Part shown: piece after piece, positions 58,901 to 64,000 of the stretch
How positions within the stretch are numbered: position 1 is the stretch's first letter
Layout: every line of letters begins with the position of its first letter
Assembly (NCBI RefSeq): GCF_001625305.1
Contig: NW_017804265.1
Location: 1,278,047-1,342,046, forward strand
Length of the DNA: 64,000 nucleotides
Direction: 5' to 3'
From: Branchiostoma belcheri
Lineage: Eukaryota > Chordata > Leptocardii > Amphioxiformes > Branchiostomatidae
Made by a program: the position numbers and the translations under genes
Notes under the pieces: model-generated
Database searches by the model: none
Told to the model about the DNA's origin: nothing
What the model saw: only the letters and a program-made list of their open reading frames with translations

Positions 58901-61900
58901 ACAAATTCTTGAAATGGTTGCTCTTTCGTTGGTAATTTGCATGGTGGCTGATGCAATGATAGTCAGAAAGGTAAGATTGTAACAGTTAGGCTGCTTGCTC
59001 CCTTTCTAGGCTTTCTCTTGTTCTATTTGCTTTGCTGCTTAGTTCCTCTGCTTGTCTTCTGTTCTGTGCATCTTTTGTTTCAAGAGTTTCTTTTCTGTTC
59101 TGTCTGCAATTCTCTTGCTCATATCTAATGTGGAACTCTTTTCTCTTCTTCCATTTTTTGTCCTTTTCACCCTGTCCATCTCATGTCTTCTAAATATTCT
59201 AACTTTACACTTAATTCTGTCATTCACATCGACCGTACATGTAAAATCCCTTTTTCCTTACTTGAACTGTGTTTCAAAAATGCTTTCTTTTTCTAACCCT
59301 GAAATACTTTCATCATTTCCCTATTATTTGCGATTTCTTGTTTGCCTTCTTATCATTATGGTTACTTTTCTGCTTTGATTTCCAAACTTTATTATTTCTT
59401 TGGTTCAAAATTTTTTTTTCCCTTTCTCTTTGTTCCTCTCTCTCACCCTCGCTTGCACCTCCGTGAAACCGCACACCCCCCTTGGCGGAATGGACTCTCC
59501 CTCCACCAGTCTCCGCCGCTGTCCCGTTCCCACACCCTCAGCAGAATTAGCAAACAGCATTTCGCCTCCTCCAAGAGAAGGCTCTCTCAGCACCTAGTGG
59601 ACTACTCGCACTCCTTTTTGCAGACGAGCACCACCAGTAGCTCGCAGTCGCTGAACCAGACGCCGGGATACCAGCTGCATCAGATGCAAGGCAACAAGGC
59701 GCACGGCTGCGAGAAAACTGGCTTTCTGCAGAAGAAAAGCGACGGGTAAGGACAAGATAAAGTGGTTTTTCTTTTAGTCATAAAGGAGTTTTCAAATTAA
59801 GTCAAAGATGACTGGCTTTCTGTAGAAGAGAAGGGATGGGTAAGAACATAATGAAAAGATTTTCGTGTTTTATTGGAAATCCAGTAGATTAGACATGAAA
59901 ATGGTGATTCTTTAATAAACAAACAAACCAAATATAATCTATTCCTCCTAGATTCGTGAAAACACAGTGTATATATATTGATCACAAAAGCACATAACAC
60001 AACACTTACATTCATAAAACTTCAATCACATGAAAATATCAAGCAAAATTTCAAAGAAGTTTTCAAATACAGCAGCTGCTTTACTATTTTAAGTTACTTA
60101 GAGTGTGTAATGACTTGGTACTCTGTTTTTCAGACTAAGAAAAGTGTGGCAGAAGAGAAGATGCACCATTAAGAATGGATACCTTACTATCGCTCATTCC
60201 ACTGTAAGTATATATTCAGCAAGAGAGAGATAGGCATAGCCCTGTTAGTAGGAATGCTATGTTGTACAAACTGTATCCAACACTTAGACCTGCCTTCAGC
60301 ACCAAGGACAGGAATATTTGATCAGAAACAGTGTCATCATAAGCCCCAGGGAATTATTACTAATATTAGTTGATATGACTGTATCTGGAGTCATTCTAGA
60401 CTGTTCTAACTTTTAGAATCTGATTCAAAGCATGTTCCTGGTGCTGAAATGCATTCACTAAAACTGTTATTTTATTTGATTCTGTTTTTGAATCTACGAG
60501 TGCTGGCCAGAAATCTAGAATATGAGTTGATTTTAAGCTGATTCTTTGCTCCTTTGTTCCAGTCCACCAAGCCCCCAGCCAAGCTGAACCTCCTGACTTG
60601 CCAGGTCAAACTTGTCCCAGAGGACAAAAAGTGCTTTGACCTCATTTCCTGTAAGTCTTTTTACAGTCATTTTACAGTGTCATACTAAACAGTTCTGATC
60701 TGATTGTCAGAAGTATCACTTATCACTTTTTGTTGTTATTGGTAGTAAAACTTAGTGTAAACTTGTTTAAAATTTGTCACTCCATGTTCTGCTTTCTTAC
60801 TTCTCCAGACAACAGAACGTACCACTTCCAGGCAGAGGATGAAGATGATATGCTGCAGTGAGTATGATCTTCTAATCAGCTGTTTTTTTTTAATGAAAAG
60901 CACATATTGAGACTTAAATCACACATTTTGTTTGAACTGTATCCAATGCTTAGACCTGTCTTCAGCACCAAGGACAGCGATATTTGAACAGAAACAGTGT
61001 CATCATAAACCATTGGTGATAAGGAAGCCCAGGGTATTATTAAGATGATATGACTGTATCCTAACTGTTCTTATTTTGAGAATATGATTCAAAACCTGAT
61101 TCAGACTAGAAATACAGTAACGGTTGCAGTTAGGCCGGCTGACCAGCTTTGGCAGGTTTGACTATAGTTGTAGAAGGCTTTACGATAGAAAGATTAGTGA
61201 TTGTATTTGTTGTTTTCAGATGGATGTCAGTGTTATCAAACAGTAAGGAGGAGGCCCTGAACAATGCGTTTGGGGAGAACAAAACCAGCCAGTCTTCCGA
61301 GGAGAACAGTGTGGCAGAACTCAGACAGAACATCATCTCCGAGGTGAAGAGAATGCCGGGCAACGGGCAGTGTTGTGACTGCAACGCTCCAGGTATGGCG
61401 GATAACTCTTGTCAGTAACTGTTTGTTTTCATGTTAACCTTCGCAGAAGGAAGGCCTAGCACTAGCTTTCTTCAGTAACACACTAGCTTTGTTCAGTAAA
61501 TGCAAGTTTTGGGTTATTAAGACCAGACATACATTTTAGTGCAAATGTTGCTGACAACAAGTTCGAAACAGTTTCAGCACCAAGGACAGGGAAAACACAC
61601 TGCAAAATAGAAAGGCAGATATTTGCTCAGAAGCAAATACAGCATATTTTTGTCTGTACTCTCATTCCAGAATAGACTGTTCCATATCCACCTTAAAATT
61701 CCATGTAGTGCTCCTCAAATATTAAGTGTTTCTTCTTCTTGAATACCCTCTGACCACCCCAAAATGGGATATCACTGTGGTCCTCACATACATAGTCCTT
61801 AATACCCATACAGTGCTTTTTGTAACAATGGTATTTTTCCAGATCCCACGTGGCTGTCCACCAACCTGGGTGTCCTGCTGTGTATAGAATGTTCTGGAGT

Positions 61901-63678
61901 CCATCGGGCTTTGGGAGTTCACATCTCCAGAACACAGTCTTTAGAACTGGACGTCTTAAACACTTCAGAACTACTGGTGAGTGACTGATAATGTATTTCA
62001 TAACAGGTAAAGAAATCTTTTGGGCTTTTCAAAAAAGTTTAACTGTACTTCAATGGTAGATACAACACCATAATACATAAATTCACTTTTTGCTGTCCTT
62101 ATGTTAAAAAGACATTGTTTACATCTCATTGCTCTCAATGTATTTGTATGTTTTTTTGTTTTTTTTATGGGCCATGGATGCCTGAAATAAAGAATAAAGA
62201 AAGACTTACTACATTTACAAATGTATGTGTCTCTTTACACTAGCTTGCCAGAACTGTGGGGAACATGGGATTCAATGACATCATGGAATCTCGTCTGGAC
62301 CCTTCCCAGAAACCAACTGCAAACAGCACCATGTAAGTTCATGTACATTATCCAATATTCCAGGATTAAAAAGATACTAGTCATCAGTAAGATATGAATC
62401 CCGTTGTCATGAAATAGTATGCCTGTTTGGTAGGATAATAACGTACAGGTACCAGTGGCAGTTTTGTGAGCAAAATAGACAACTTTCTCAAAAACTGCAT
62501 TGTGCAATCAAACAAATGCATGTTATTGTAGCACAGTTGCATGATACAAACAGAGTCAAAAAAACATTCAGGTATTGCATTGCATATTCTTTTTTCTTAG
62601 ATAGCATTAACATTGTACATGTAGCACGGTTAGAGATTTGGGGAGTCATTTCTTAACTGCCTGTAGTACATGTACATGACATTTGTGTACCTTACATCCC
62701 ATACAGAATGTAATACATGTATTCTGTGGTAGAAATGTGATCTAACAAAGTATATGTGTAAGCATGTCATTACACTTGTTTCATTGTTTGCCTTTGTTAA
62801 TACATGTTTGTATACTTCTGTGTTTTCCAGCCAAAATTGTTGTTGTGACTTATTCAGCATTTCAGTGATTCATTAGCATTCAATCTTAAGATTTCAAGAA
62901 GAACTCACTGAATTTTTGTGATTTAACCTGTCAACAAAACTTATTTTTTATTACATCACTGTTACCATGTAATGCCAATGAAAGCAAAATCTTCAATCAA
63001 AGTGACAAATTTTGTGACGTTGTTCAAACATTGTGGTATTAATTATGCTGTTTTTGTTTTCACCTGTTTGTGTTCATCTTTAACTGCTTTGAGAGCATAT
63101 CTTTCTATTTCGCTCATTACATTTTGTTCATAGGTAAGGGAAGGTTGATGGTTATGTTTAAGCTCATAACCCAACCTACCCTTTTCCTATGTTGGTTTGT
63201 ATTTCATATCACAATTTGAGTTGTTTTTTTGGTAGATTTTATTTTGTTTGATTTATTTCATTTGAAGTTTTTATAACAATTTAGTTGTTTTTCATTCATA
63301 ATATCCATGTTGGAACCCCCCGTGTGTGATCAATGGCATGACCCACCTACTCACCTGGCCTGTACCATGTCATGTAGCGGGGGTGTTAAGGTTGTGCTGT
63401 AGTTGTGTTTAAAATCATAATTCATGTTGAAACCCCCGTGTTTGATGAATGGCACGACCCGCCCACTCACCTGGCCTGTACCATGTCATGTAGCAGGGGT
63501 GGTAAGGTTGCTGCTGCAGTAGTGCTGCCTACTAACCCACTGGTCCCCAATGCAGGGAGGAGCGGCGAGAATTTATCCAGGACAAATACGTCCACCACAA
63601 ATTTGCCACAGAGATGTCCCTGCACGATTTGTGCTCGGTTATTCAGCAATGGCCGTCGGAAACTGACGCGTCCGAGGG
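31809..63678 (+). CDS. asap: ASAP-family ArfGAP (BAR-PH-ArfGAP), first 19 coding exons, 3' end outside the window
   Basis: All exon phases join to give about 567 aa, collinear with human ASAP1/ASAP2. ASAPs are Arf1/Arf6 GTPase-activating proteins at focal adhesions, podosomes and membranes. The BAR domain senses curvature, PH binds PI(4,5)P2 and controls GAP activity, and ankyrin, proline-rich and SH3 parts follow. Seen here: BAR, residues 1 to about 285 ([57 protein letters not shown]); a Ser/Thr/Gln linker (286-305); PH (about 310-400; [50 protein letters not shown]); and Arf-GAP with zinc ligands C446, C449, C466, C469 in CX2CX16CX2C spacing and arginine finger R474 (GVHRALG). The domain is intact, so activity is expected. 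Ankyrin and SH3 exons must lie past 64000. Vertebrates have ASAP1-3; this is probably their pro-orthologue. Confidence 0.95.
34663..35042. mobile_element. MITE family GGCCACACCAATTTAATT, copy 1 (3-bp target duplication GTA)
   Basis: Ends GGCCACACCAATTTAATTTG and CAAATTAAATTGGTGTGGCC are exact inverted repeats for 20 bases and the pairing continues (TTGGTTCTC / GAGAACCAA). Flanked by GTA on both sides. 380 bases, no ORF of note. Three-base duplications suit a PIF/Harbinger-type source. Confidence 0.85.
35762..35858. repeat. tandem duplication of about 50 bp
   Basis: Two copies share GTATAACCGCCCTTCRGC, ACAACACACCAGCTTC / GTAACACACTAGCTTC and TCTGTATAGCYGGT. Confidence 0.65.
35925..36185 (+). 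repeat. dispersed repeat family R1, copy in asap intron 1
   Basis: GTCATCATTTTATACTT, AATAAATACTTAGTAGC, GAACCAGC, CACATTTTTGCC, ATCAGCATGCTATGGG and GAAATCCAG match 19183-19450 in order. Confidence 0.65.
37345..37530 (+). repeat. dispersed repeat family R2, copy in asap intron 1
   Basis: AATGTATTGTGCATAGCACT, then GAAAAGATGTCATCTGCAAC, AAATTCTGATGCAA and TTGACCAAACGACC match 39685-39860 in order. Confidence 0.65.
37780..37900. repeat. ACGTAATTTGCAAT-type dispersed repeat fragment
   Basis: CCCCAAAAATCAACGTAATT, then CGTAAAATCGTAATGAGCC and TGTAATTCGTAATCGG. In reverse complement it matches 49265-49440 (GTTGATTTTTGCGGAGG, TTACGACTTTACGATTTGCG). Confidence 0.55.
38150..38395 (+). repeat. dispersed repeat family R1, second copy in asap intron 1
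   Basis: GTCATCATTTCATACTTTGA, CCATAAATAGCTAGTAGAAC, CATTTTTGCCTCACCGATAT, GACCAGAAAATTATC and GCTGCCCT match 19183-19450; this is the closest pair in the family. Confidence 0.7.
39640..39882 (+). repeat. dispersed repeat family R2, second copy in asap intron 1
   Basis: GCATGTCGGCAGAACATACT, ATGTATTGTGCATAGTACTT, GAAAAGATATCGTCTGCAAC, AAATTCTGATGCAATGTTGA. A small MITE lies directly after it at 39888. Confidence 0.7.
39888..39954. mobile_element. tiny MITE with AGCCTGGGTGCCA ends
   Basis: AGCCTGGGTGCCA and TGGCACCCAGACT are inverted ends 67 bases apart. The larger element at 54096-54204 has the same ends. Confidence 0.6.
40195..40440 (+). repeat. dispersed repeat, CCTTCTCCAAGAAGG type
   Basis: Begins with the palindromic CCTTCTCCAAGAAGG and runs through TTGGATTAATTTTCATGAAA and TTTGGTGTGTAGGTC. 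Similar sequences are, from general knowledge, common in marine invertebrate genomes; no second copy was found in this window. Confidence 0.4.
40769..41133. mobile_element. MITE with CAGGGTTCTAGCTAG ends and 6-bp target duplication
   Basis: The ends are CAGGGTTCTAGCTAG and CTAGCTAGAACCCTG. Both flanks read ACTACA (40763-40768, 41134-41139). Inside, four diverged CTACGCTAAAATTTTGACCC units stand in tandem at the left and one at the right. Confidence 0.8.
41598..41966. mobile_element. MITE family GGCCACACCAATTTAATT, copy 2 (target duplication TAA)
   Basis: Ends GGCCACACCAATTTAATTTC and the exact reverse complement; flanks TAA / TAA; interior collinear with copies 1 and 3 (CATGGCTCCTATC, AATAGGATGCCTAGGCCTG). 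Confidence 0.85.
42083..42637. mobile_element. hAT-type MITE with perfect 8-bp target duplication
   Basis: Ends TAGTGCTGCATACC and GGTATGCATCACTA are inverted repeats. Both flanks read GTAATGGA (42075-42082, 42638-42645), an exact 8-base duplication as made by hAT transposases. The interior has words such as GGTTTAAGTCC and GGACTTGAATCCGG and no ORF. A 32-bp satellite fills 42402-42612. Confidence 0.85.
42402..42612. repeat. 32-bp tandem repeat inside the hAT-type MITE, about 6.5 copies
   Basis: Unit CCGGACCTGAACCTAAACCT + CTGGACTTGAAT, nearly identical in every copy and directly abutting, so there are no spacers. The high identity suggests recent expansion. Confidence 0.95.
42765..42868. 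repeat. 22-bp tandem repeat, about 4.5 copies
   Basis: Unit TTGAAGGTCAAAGTCTAGGG + GC. Three copies are near identical; outer ones are diverged. Confidence 0.85.
43295..43455. repeat. (TG)n microsatellite, interrupted
   Basis: TG/TATG-rich run. Open frames across it on both strands are low-complexity artefacts. Confidence 0.9.
44127..47136 (-). mobile_element. CR1/L2-like non-LTR retrotransposon (LINE), 5'-truncated
   Basis: One open frame runs from 47136 to 44686 (817 codons; first ATG at 46812). It encodes the C-terminal half of an AP-type endonuclease ([41 protein letters not shown]), then reverse transcriptase ([66 protein letters not shown]) and the start of the C-terminal domain. The end of the protein ([31 protein letters not shown]) continues in another frame at 44786-44511, so one frameshift lies near 44690-44790. 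The 3' end carries short AATAAACAATAA-type repeats on its own strand, as CR1/L2 elements do. The 5' endonuclease part and any ORF1 are missing. The clade inside the CR1/L2/Crack group was not resolved. Confidence 0.9.
44511..47136 (-). pseudogene. LINE endonuclease-reverse transcriptase ORF (truncated, one frameshift)
   Basis: Coding part of the LINE. The catalytic FADD box is intact near 45349-45360. No stop interrupts 817 codons, so the copy is fairly young, but it lacks the N-terminal endonuclease residues and has a frame change near its end. It should not be able to move by itself. Confidence 0.85.
47625..48978. mobile_element. possible element bounded by TTATCTCGGCCGC ends
   Basis: TTTATCTCGGCCGCTG at 47626 has its reverse complement GCGGCCGAGATAAA at 48965-48979, and a third copy TATCTCGGCCGC sits just inside the right end, forming a local hairpin. 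The interior holds the 47690 minisatellite and AT-rich DNA. Pairing the ends into one element is inference. Confidence 0.35.
47690..47830. repeat. minisatellite with GCACGATGGCAGTGGTTACA unit
   Basis: Five or so imperfect repeats of CTGCACGATGGCAG, two with the longer GTGGTTACAATG and AAGAGCACAGTG extension (period about 40). Confidence 0.75.
49265..49445. repeat. GATTACGAATTAC-rich dispersed repeat
   Basis: ATTACGAATTAC occurs four times with spacing near 60 bases. Matches 37780-37900 in reverse complement. Confidence 0.6.
49446..49690 (+). repeat. dispersed repeat family R3, copy A
   Basis: GGACAAAATTTGGCTGAATT, GGTCATCTTT, CCTCAAAATACAGGCAATA and AGGGTCAAGATTTCAAAATT follow the order seen at 50755-50945. 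Confidence 0.65.
49956..50323. mobile_element. MITE family GGCCACACCAATTTAATT, copy 3 (target duplication TCA)
   Basis: Ends GGCCACACCAATTTAATTTC and exact reverse complement; flanks TCA / TCA. It is about 95% like copy 2 over long blocks by eye and equally 368-369 bases long, so the two are close relatives. Confidence 0.85.
50700..50960 (+). repeat. dispersed repeat family R3, copy B
   Basis: GGACAAAAATTTGGCCCAAT, CGTCATCTTTGA, CCCTCAAAATGCAGGAAATA, GAGGGTCACTGGATTTCAAA and TTTTCCTGGTGGAGCA. A shorter piece with AGGGTCAAGGTTTCAAAATT lies at 21425-21470 in trib intron 2. Confidence 0.65.
51168..51300 (-). mobile_element. tRNA-like SINE fragment, second family
   Basis: On the minus strand: GCGTAGTCCAATGGTTAGTG (A-box), CTGGACCAAGAGGTGGGGAG and GTTTGAATCCCGG (B-box). 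Related to 19109-19182. Confidence 0.65.
51850..52135. mobile_element. MITE family GGCCACACCAATTTAATT, copy 4 (left end lost)
   Basis: The right end CAAATTAAATTGGTGTGGCC and interior (CATGCAGTGGTTTGATTAAA, TTGACTTCATGGCTCC, AATAGGATGCCTAGACCTG) match copy 1; the left inverted end is missing. Confidence 0.8.
52641..52839. mobile_element. MITE with TGAGGTCACATTTCCAAACC ends
   Basis: Left TGAGGTCACATTTCCAAACC + GGGTCCAGCCGGG pairs with right CCCGGCTGGGCCC + TGGTTTGAAAATGTCACCTCA (33-base arms, few mismatches). 199 bases, AT-rich interior. Confidence 0.75.
53321..53393 (+). CDS. asap: asap exon 2 (residues 43-66)
   Basis: Acceptor GATGTCTCCACAG, donor GTAAGC, ends in phase 1. Encodes [24 protein letters not shown], matching [19 protein letters not shown] of vertebrate ASAP. 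Confidence 0.95.
53735..53821 (+). CDS. asap: asap exon 3 (residues 67-95)
   Basis: Acceptor GTGTATTTCCAG, donor GTATGT, phase 1 to 1. Encodes [29 protein letters not shown] in the BAR domain. Confidence 0.9.
   Translation, partial: AMLPMRPCSVRTWKSWETTLCPGTMILI
54096..54204. mobile_element. MITE with AGCCTGGGTGCCAGACTGTT ends
   Basis: AGCCTGGGTGCCAGACTGTT and the reverse complement AACAGTCTGGCACCCAGGCT pair exactly for 24 bases including GTCA/TGAC. 109 bases in all; shares its outer 13 bases with 39888-39954. Confidence 0.8.
54559..54576 (+). CDS. asap: candidate 18-nt asap microexon
   Basis: ATACCGCAGAGTATGTAG stands between an AG and a strong donor GTATGTGG. In the phase set by exon 3 it would add D-T-A-E-Y-V and keep the frame into exon 4. 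The acceptor (TTGCTTGTTAAAG) is only moderate, and vertebrate ASAPs as I recall them lack residues here. Speculative. Confidence 0.2.
   Translation: MPQSM
54650..54747. repeat. 98-bp near-perfect palindrome
   Basis: Arms of about 49 bases (ACATGGGTAACAGGAGCATG, GTATTGTTCCCAAATATGCA) pair with the right arm at few mismatches and almost no loop. Each arm contains ATTTGCAT, an octamer (POU) motif. Probably a MITE. Confidence 0.8.
55657..55838. mobile_element. MITE with CCCATTGCATGCTGGGA ends
   Basis: CCCATTGCATGCTGGGA and TCCCAGCATGCAATGGG are exact inverted repeats; weaker pairing continues inward (GTATGGGTAAT / ATTACCCAGTG). Confidence 0.7.
56530..56591 (+). CDS. asap: asap exon 4 (residues 96-116)
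   Basis: Acceptor TTTCACCCTACAG, donor GTGAGA. Encodes [21 protein letters not shown], matching [21 protein letters not shown]. Confidence 0.95.
57035..57109 (+). CDS. asap: asap exon 5 (residues 117-141)
   Basis: Acceptor TGTGCACACAG, donor GTAAGT. Encodes [25 protein letters not shown], a highly conserved BAR segment. Confidence 0.95.
57262..57311 (+). CDS. asap: asap exon 6 (residues 142-157)
   Basis: Acceptor TTTCATCTAG, donor GTAAGT, phase 0 to 2. Encodes [16 protein letters not shown]. Confidence 0.9.
57413..57488 (+). CDS. asap: asap exon 7 (residues 158-183)
   Basis: Acceptor TTATTTGTGTAG, donor GTGAGT. Encodes [26 protein letters not shown], matching IEKEKKEHAKLHGMIRTEIS. Confidence 0.95.
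57644..57697 (+). CDS. asap: asap exon 8 (residues 184-201)
   Basis: Acceptor ATATGTTTGTAG, donor GTAAAT. Encodes [18 protein letters not shown]; nearly identical in vertebrates. Confidence 0.95.
57860..57945 (+). CDS. asap: asap exon 9 (residues 202-229)
   Basis: Acceptor TTTCTCTTTTTCAG, donor GTATGT, phase 0 to 2. Encodes [28 protein letters not shown]. Confidence 0.95.
58104..58190. repeat. inverted repeat AGTGAGACTTGTCACATGGC
   Basis: AGTGAGACTTGTCACATGGC + TTCT and its exact reverse complement are separated by about 39 bases; a MITE-like hairpin in the 297-base intron between exons 9 and 10. Confidence 0.8.
58243..58318 (+). CDS. asap: asap exon 10 (residues 230-255)
   Basis: Acceptor TGTCTTGCTTTCAG, donor GTAAGT. 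Encodes [26 protein letters not shown]. Confidence 0.95.
58391..58505 (+). mobile_element. tRNA-derived SINE fragment with internal deletion
   Basis: GGTGGCTCAATGGTTAG (A-box region) runs straight into CCCGGATTCGATACTC (B-box), missing about 30 bases of tRNA-like sequence. It continues GTTGTGCCCTTGGGAAAGGC like the 14049 SINE. Confidence 0.65.
58626..58715 (+). CDS. asap: asap exon 11 (residues 256-285)
   Basis: Acceptor TTTGTTTTTCAG, donor GTTAGG. Encodes [30 protein letters not shown], the last BAR helix. Confidence 0.9.
58716..59623 (+). other. asap intron 11
   Basis: Strongly pyrimidine-rich from 59000 onward (TTCTCTT runs on the + strand). From about 59440 the sequence becomes GC-richer and stays open in the exon-12 frame, with several phase-compatible AG sites, so part may be alternative exon. 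Confidence 0.6.
59624..59745 (+). CDS. asap: asap exon 12 (residues 286-325, linker and PH start)
   Basis: The best acceptor is CTCCTTTTTGCAG at 59623; donor GTAAGG. Encodes [20 protein letters not shown], then [20 protein letters not shown]. The second half matches SMHQLQGNKEYGSEKKGYLL of ASAP. Alternative in-frame starts at 59510, 59558 and 59591 would lengthen the linker. Confidence 0.85.
60134..60203 (+). CDS. asap: asap exon 13 (residues 326-349)
   Basis: Acceptor CTCTGTTTTTCAG, donor GTAAGT. Encodes [24 protein letters not shown] of the PH domain. Confidence 0.95.
60267..60435 (+). repeat. intronic repeat, copy 1 of 2
   Basis: AAACTGTATCCAACACTTAG, CTTCAGCACCAAGGACAG, AGAAACAGTGTCATCATAA and ATATGACTGTATC recur in order at 60937-61100. 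A short third piece (TTTCAGCACCAAGGACAGGG) lies at 61571. Confidence 0.8.
60563..60650 (+). CDS. asap: asap exon 14 (residues 350-378)
   Basis: Acceptor TTTGTTCCAG, donor GTAAGT, ends phase 1. Encodes [29 protein letters not shown]. Confidence 0.95.
60809..60857 (+). CDS. asap: asap exon 15 (residues 379-394)
   Basis: Acceptor TTACTTCTCCAG, donor GTGAGT. Encodes [16 protein letters not shown], matching [14 protein letters not shown]. Confidence 0.95.
60937..61100 (+). repeat. intronic repeat, copy 2 of 2
   Basis: Paralogous with 60267-60435 (see there); lies in the intron between exons 15 and 16. Confidence 0.8.
61220..61392 (+). CDS. asap: asap exon 16 (residues 395-452, end of PH and first half of zinc finger)
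   Basis: Acceptor TTGTTGTTTTCAG, donor GTATGG, ends phase 1. Encodes [40 protein letters not shown] and [10 protein letters not shown] with zinc ligands C446 and C449. Confidence 0.95.
61843..61976 (+). CDS. asap: asap exon 17 (residues 453-497, Arf-GAP core)
   Basis: Acceptor GGTATTTTTCCAG, donor GTGAGT. Encodes [20 protein letters not shown] then [20 protein letters not shown]. Zinc ligands C466 and C469 and the catalytic arginine R474 are present. Confidence 0.95.
62244..62332 (+). CDS. asap: asap exon 18 (residues 498-526)
   Basis: Acceptor TCTTTACACTAG, donor GTAAGT, phase 0 to 2. Encodes [29 protein letters not shown], matching LLAKNVGNNSFNDIMEANLP. Confidence 0.95.
63305..63535. repeat. 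tandem duplication, period about 118 bp, just before asap exon 19
   Basis: Two units share CATGTTGRAACCCCC, GTGTTTGATGAATGGCA / GTGTGTGATCAATGGCA, CCTGGCCTGTACCATGTCAT and GTTAAGGTTG. The second abuts the exon-19 acceptor; divergence is around 10%. Confidence 0.85.
63556..63678 (+). CDS. asap: asap exon 19 (residues 527-567), last in window
   Basis: Acceptor CCCCAATGCAG. Encodes [20 protein letters not shown] then [20 protein letters not shown], matching RKEYITAKYVDHRF and the helix SAKLHSLCEAV of ASAP. The donor GTATAT at 63679 is inferred; without splicing the frame would stop at TGA 63716-63718. The next exons, with ankyrin repeats, are outside. Confidence 0.8.
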
Positions 63679-64000
63679 GTATATTACAACGTTTCCGTGC
63701 TTGAAGCCCGAAAAATGATTGATGTCTTTTCTTTTTTTATTTCGTTTTGCATTCTAGGTGTATATAGTTGTGGATGTGCAAGCCAGTGCAACTGATACAT
63801 AATGCATGCATGTGACTGACTTTTTGCAACCTATTTGTATTGTACATGTACATTGTATTATGTGTACCATTAAACCATATTGTGTTTTACAGAATATTTC
63901 TTCTATGTTATCAAAGGCAGTACTACACTACACAAGAAAATGAAATTCAGATCTCAGAAACTGTATAACTTAGCAGCTACTACGTACCATATGACAAGCA
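63679..64000 (+). other. start of the next asap intron
   Basis: AT-rich DNA with no exon recognised. An ATTAAA near 63870 could act as a polyadenylation signal only if an unspliced short form exists. Confidence 0.5.

Noticed and set aside
63679-63718. Short ASAP form ending in exon 19 at TGA 63716
   Set aside because: It would end the protein before the ankyrin repeats; a donor at 63679 fits the family better. Left open only as an unspliced by-product.
1-64000. Retrovirus-like or other virus-derived elements
   Set aside because: No gag, protease, integrase, capsid or envelope signature and no long direct terminal repeats were recognised; the only reverse transcriptase is of the LINE type.

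Overview
The window is animal nuclear DNA. It has small exons with GT/AG introns, wide AT-rich introns and intergenic DNA, tRNA-derived SINEs, a LINE and many short inverted-repeat (MITE-like) elements. Protein similarity to vertebrates, gene order and repeat style point to a cephalochordate (amphioxus, Branchiostoma-like). The species is an inference; no sequence here settles it. No virus-derived element, CRISPR array, rRNA or functional tRNA gene was recognised.

Layout, all genes on the + strand. (1) 1-2560: a CA-rich satellite, then the last two exons of a secreted or matrix protein, one sushi/CCP domain and one thrombospondin type-1 domain, ending at 2125. (2) 2561-9420: gene-poor DNA with several MITEs and hairpins. 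(3) about 9430-25830: a tribbles pseudokinase gene with three coding exons (337 aa) and a probable long 3' UTR. (4) 27013-31005: NSMCE2/MMS21, the SP-RING SUMO ligase of the SMC5/6 complex, complete in five exons (245 aa). (5) 31809 to beyond the right edge: the first 19 coding exons of an ASAP-type ArfGAP, covering the BAR domain, PH domain and Arf-GAP zinc finger. Its ankyrin and SH3 parts must lie past position 64000. Its first intron, 21.4 kb, is the window's main repeat reservoir: a 5'-truncated CR1/L2-like LINE, a hAT-type MITE with an internal 32-bp satellite, four copies of one 370-bp MITE family and several unnamed dispersed repeats.

The three complete or nearly complete genes do not form one pathway: Tribbles acts as a COP1/MEK scaffold, NSMCE2 in genome-stability SUMOylation, and ASAP in Arf GTPase and membrane control. 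Their order is still informative. In human, TRIB1, NSMCE2 and ASAP1 all lie on 8q24, and TRIB2 and ASAP2 lie together on 2p24-25. The window therefore looks like the single pre-duplication version of that chordate block.

No novel defence or catalytic system was found. The items most worth a second look are this linkage, the repeated 3' splice site before NSMCE2 exon 4, a possible 18-nt microexon and an extendable linker exon in ASAP, a long terminal-inverted-repeat element beside the NSMCE2 promoter, and several MITE families with clear target-site duplications.
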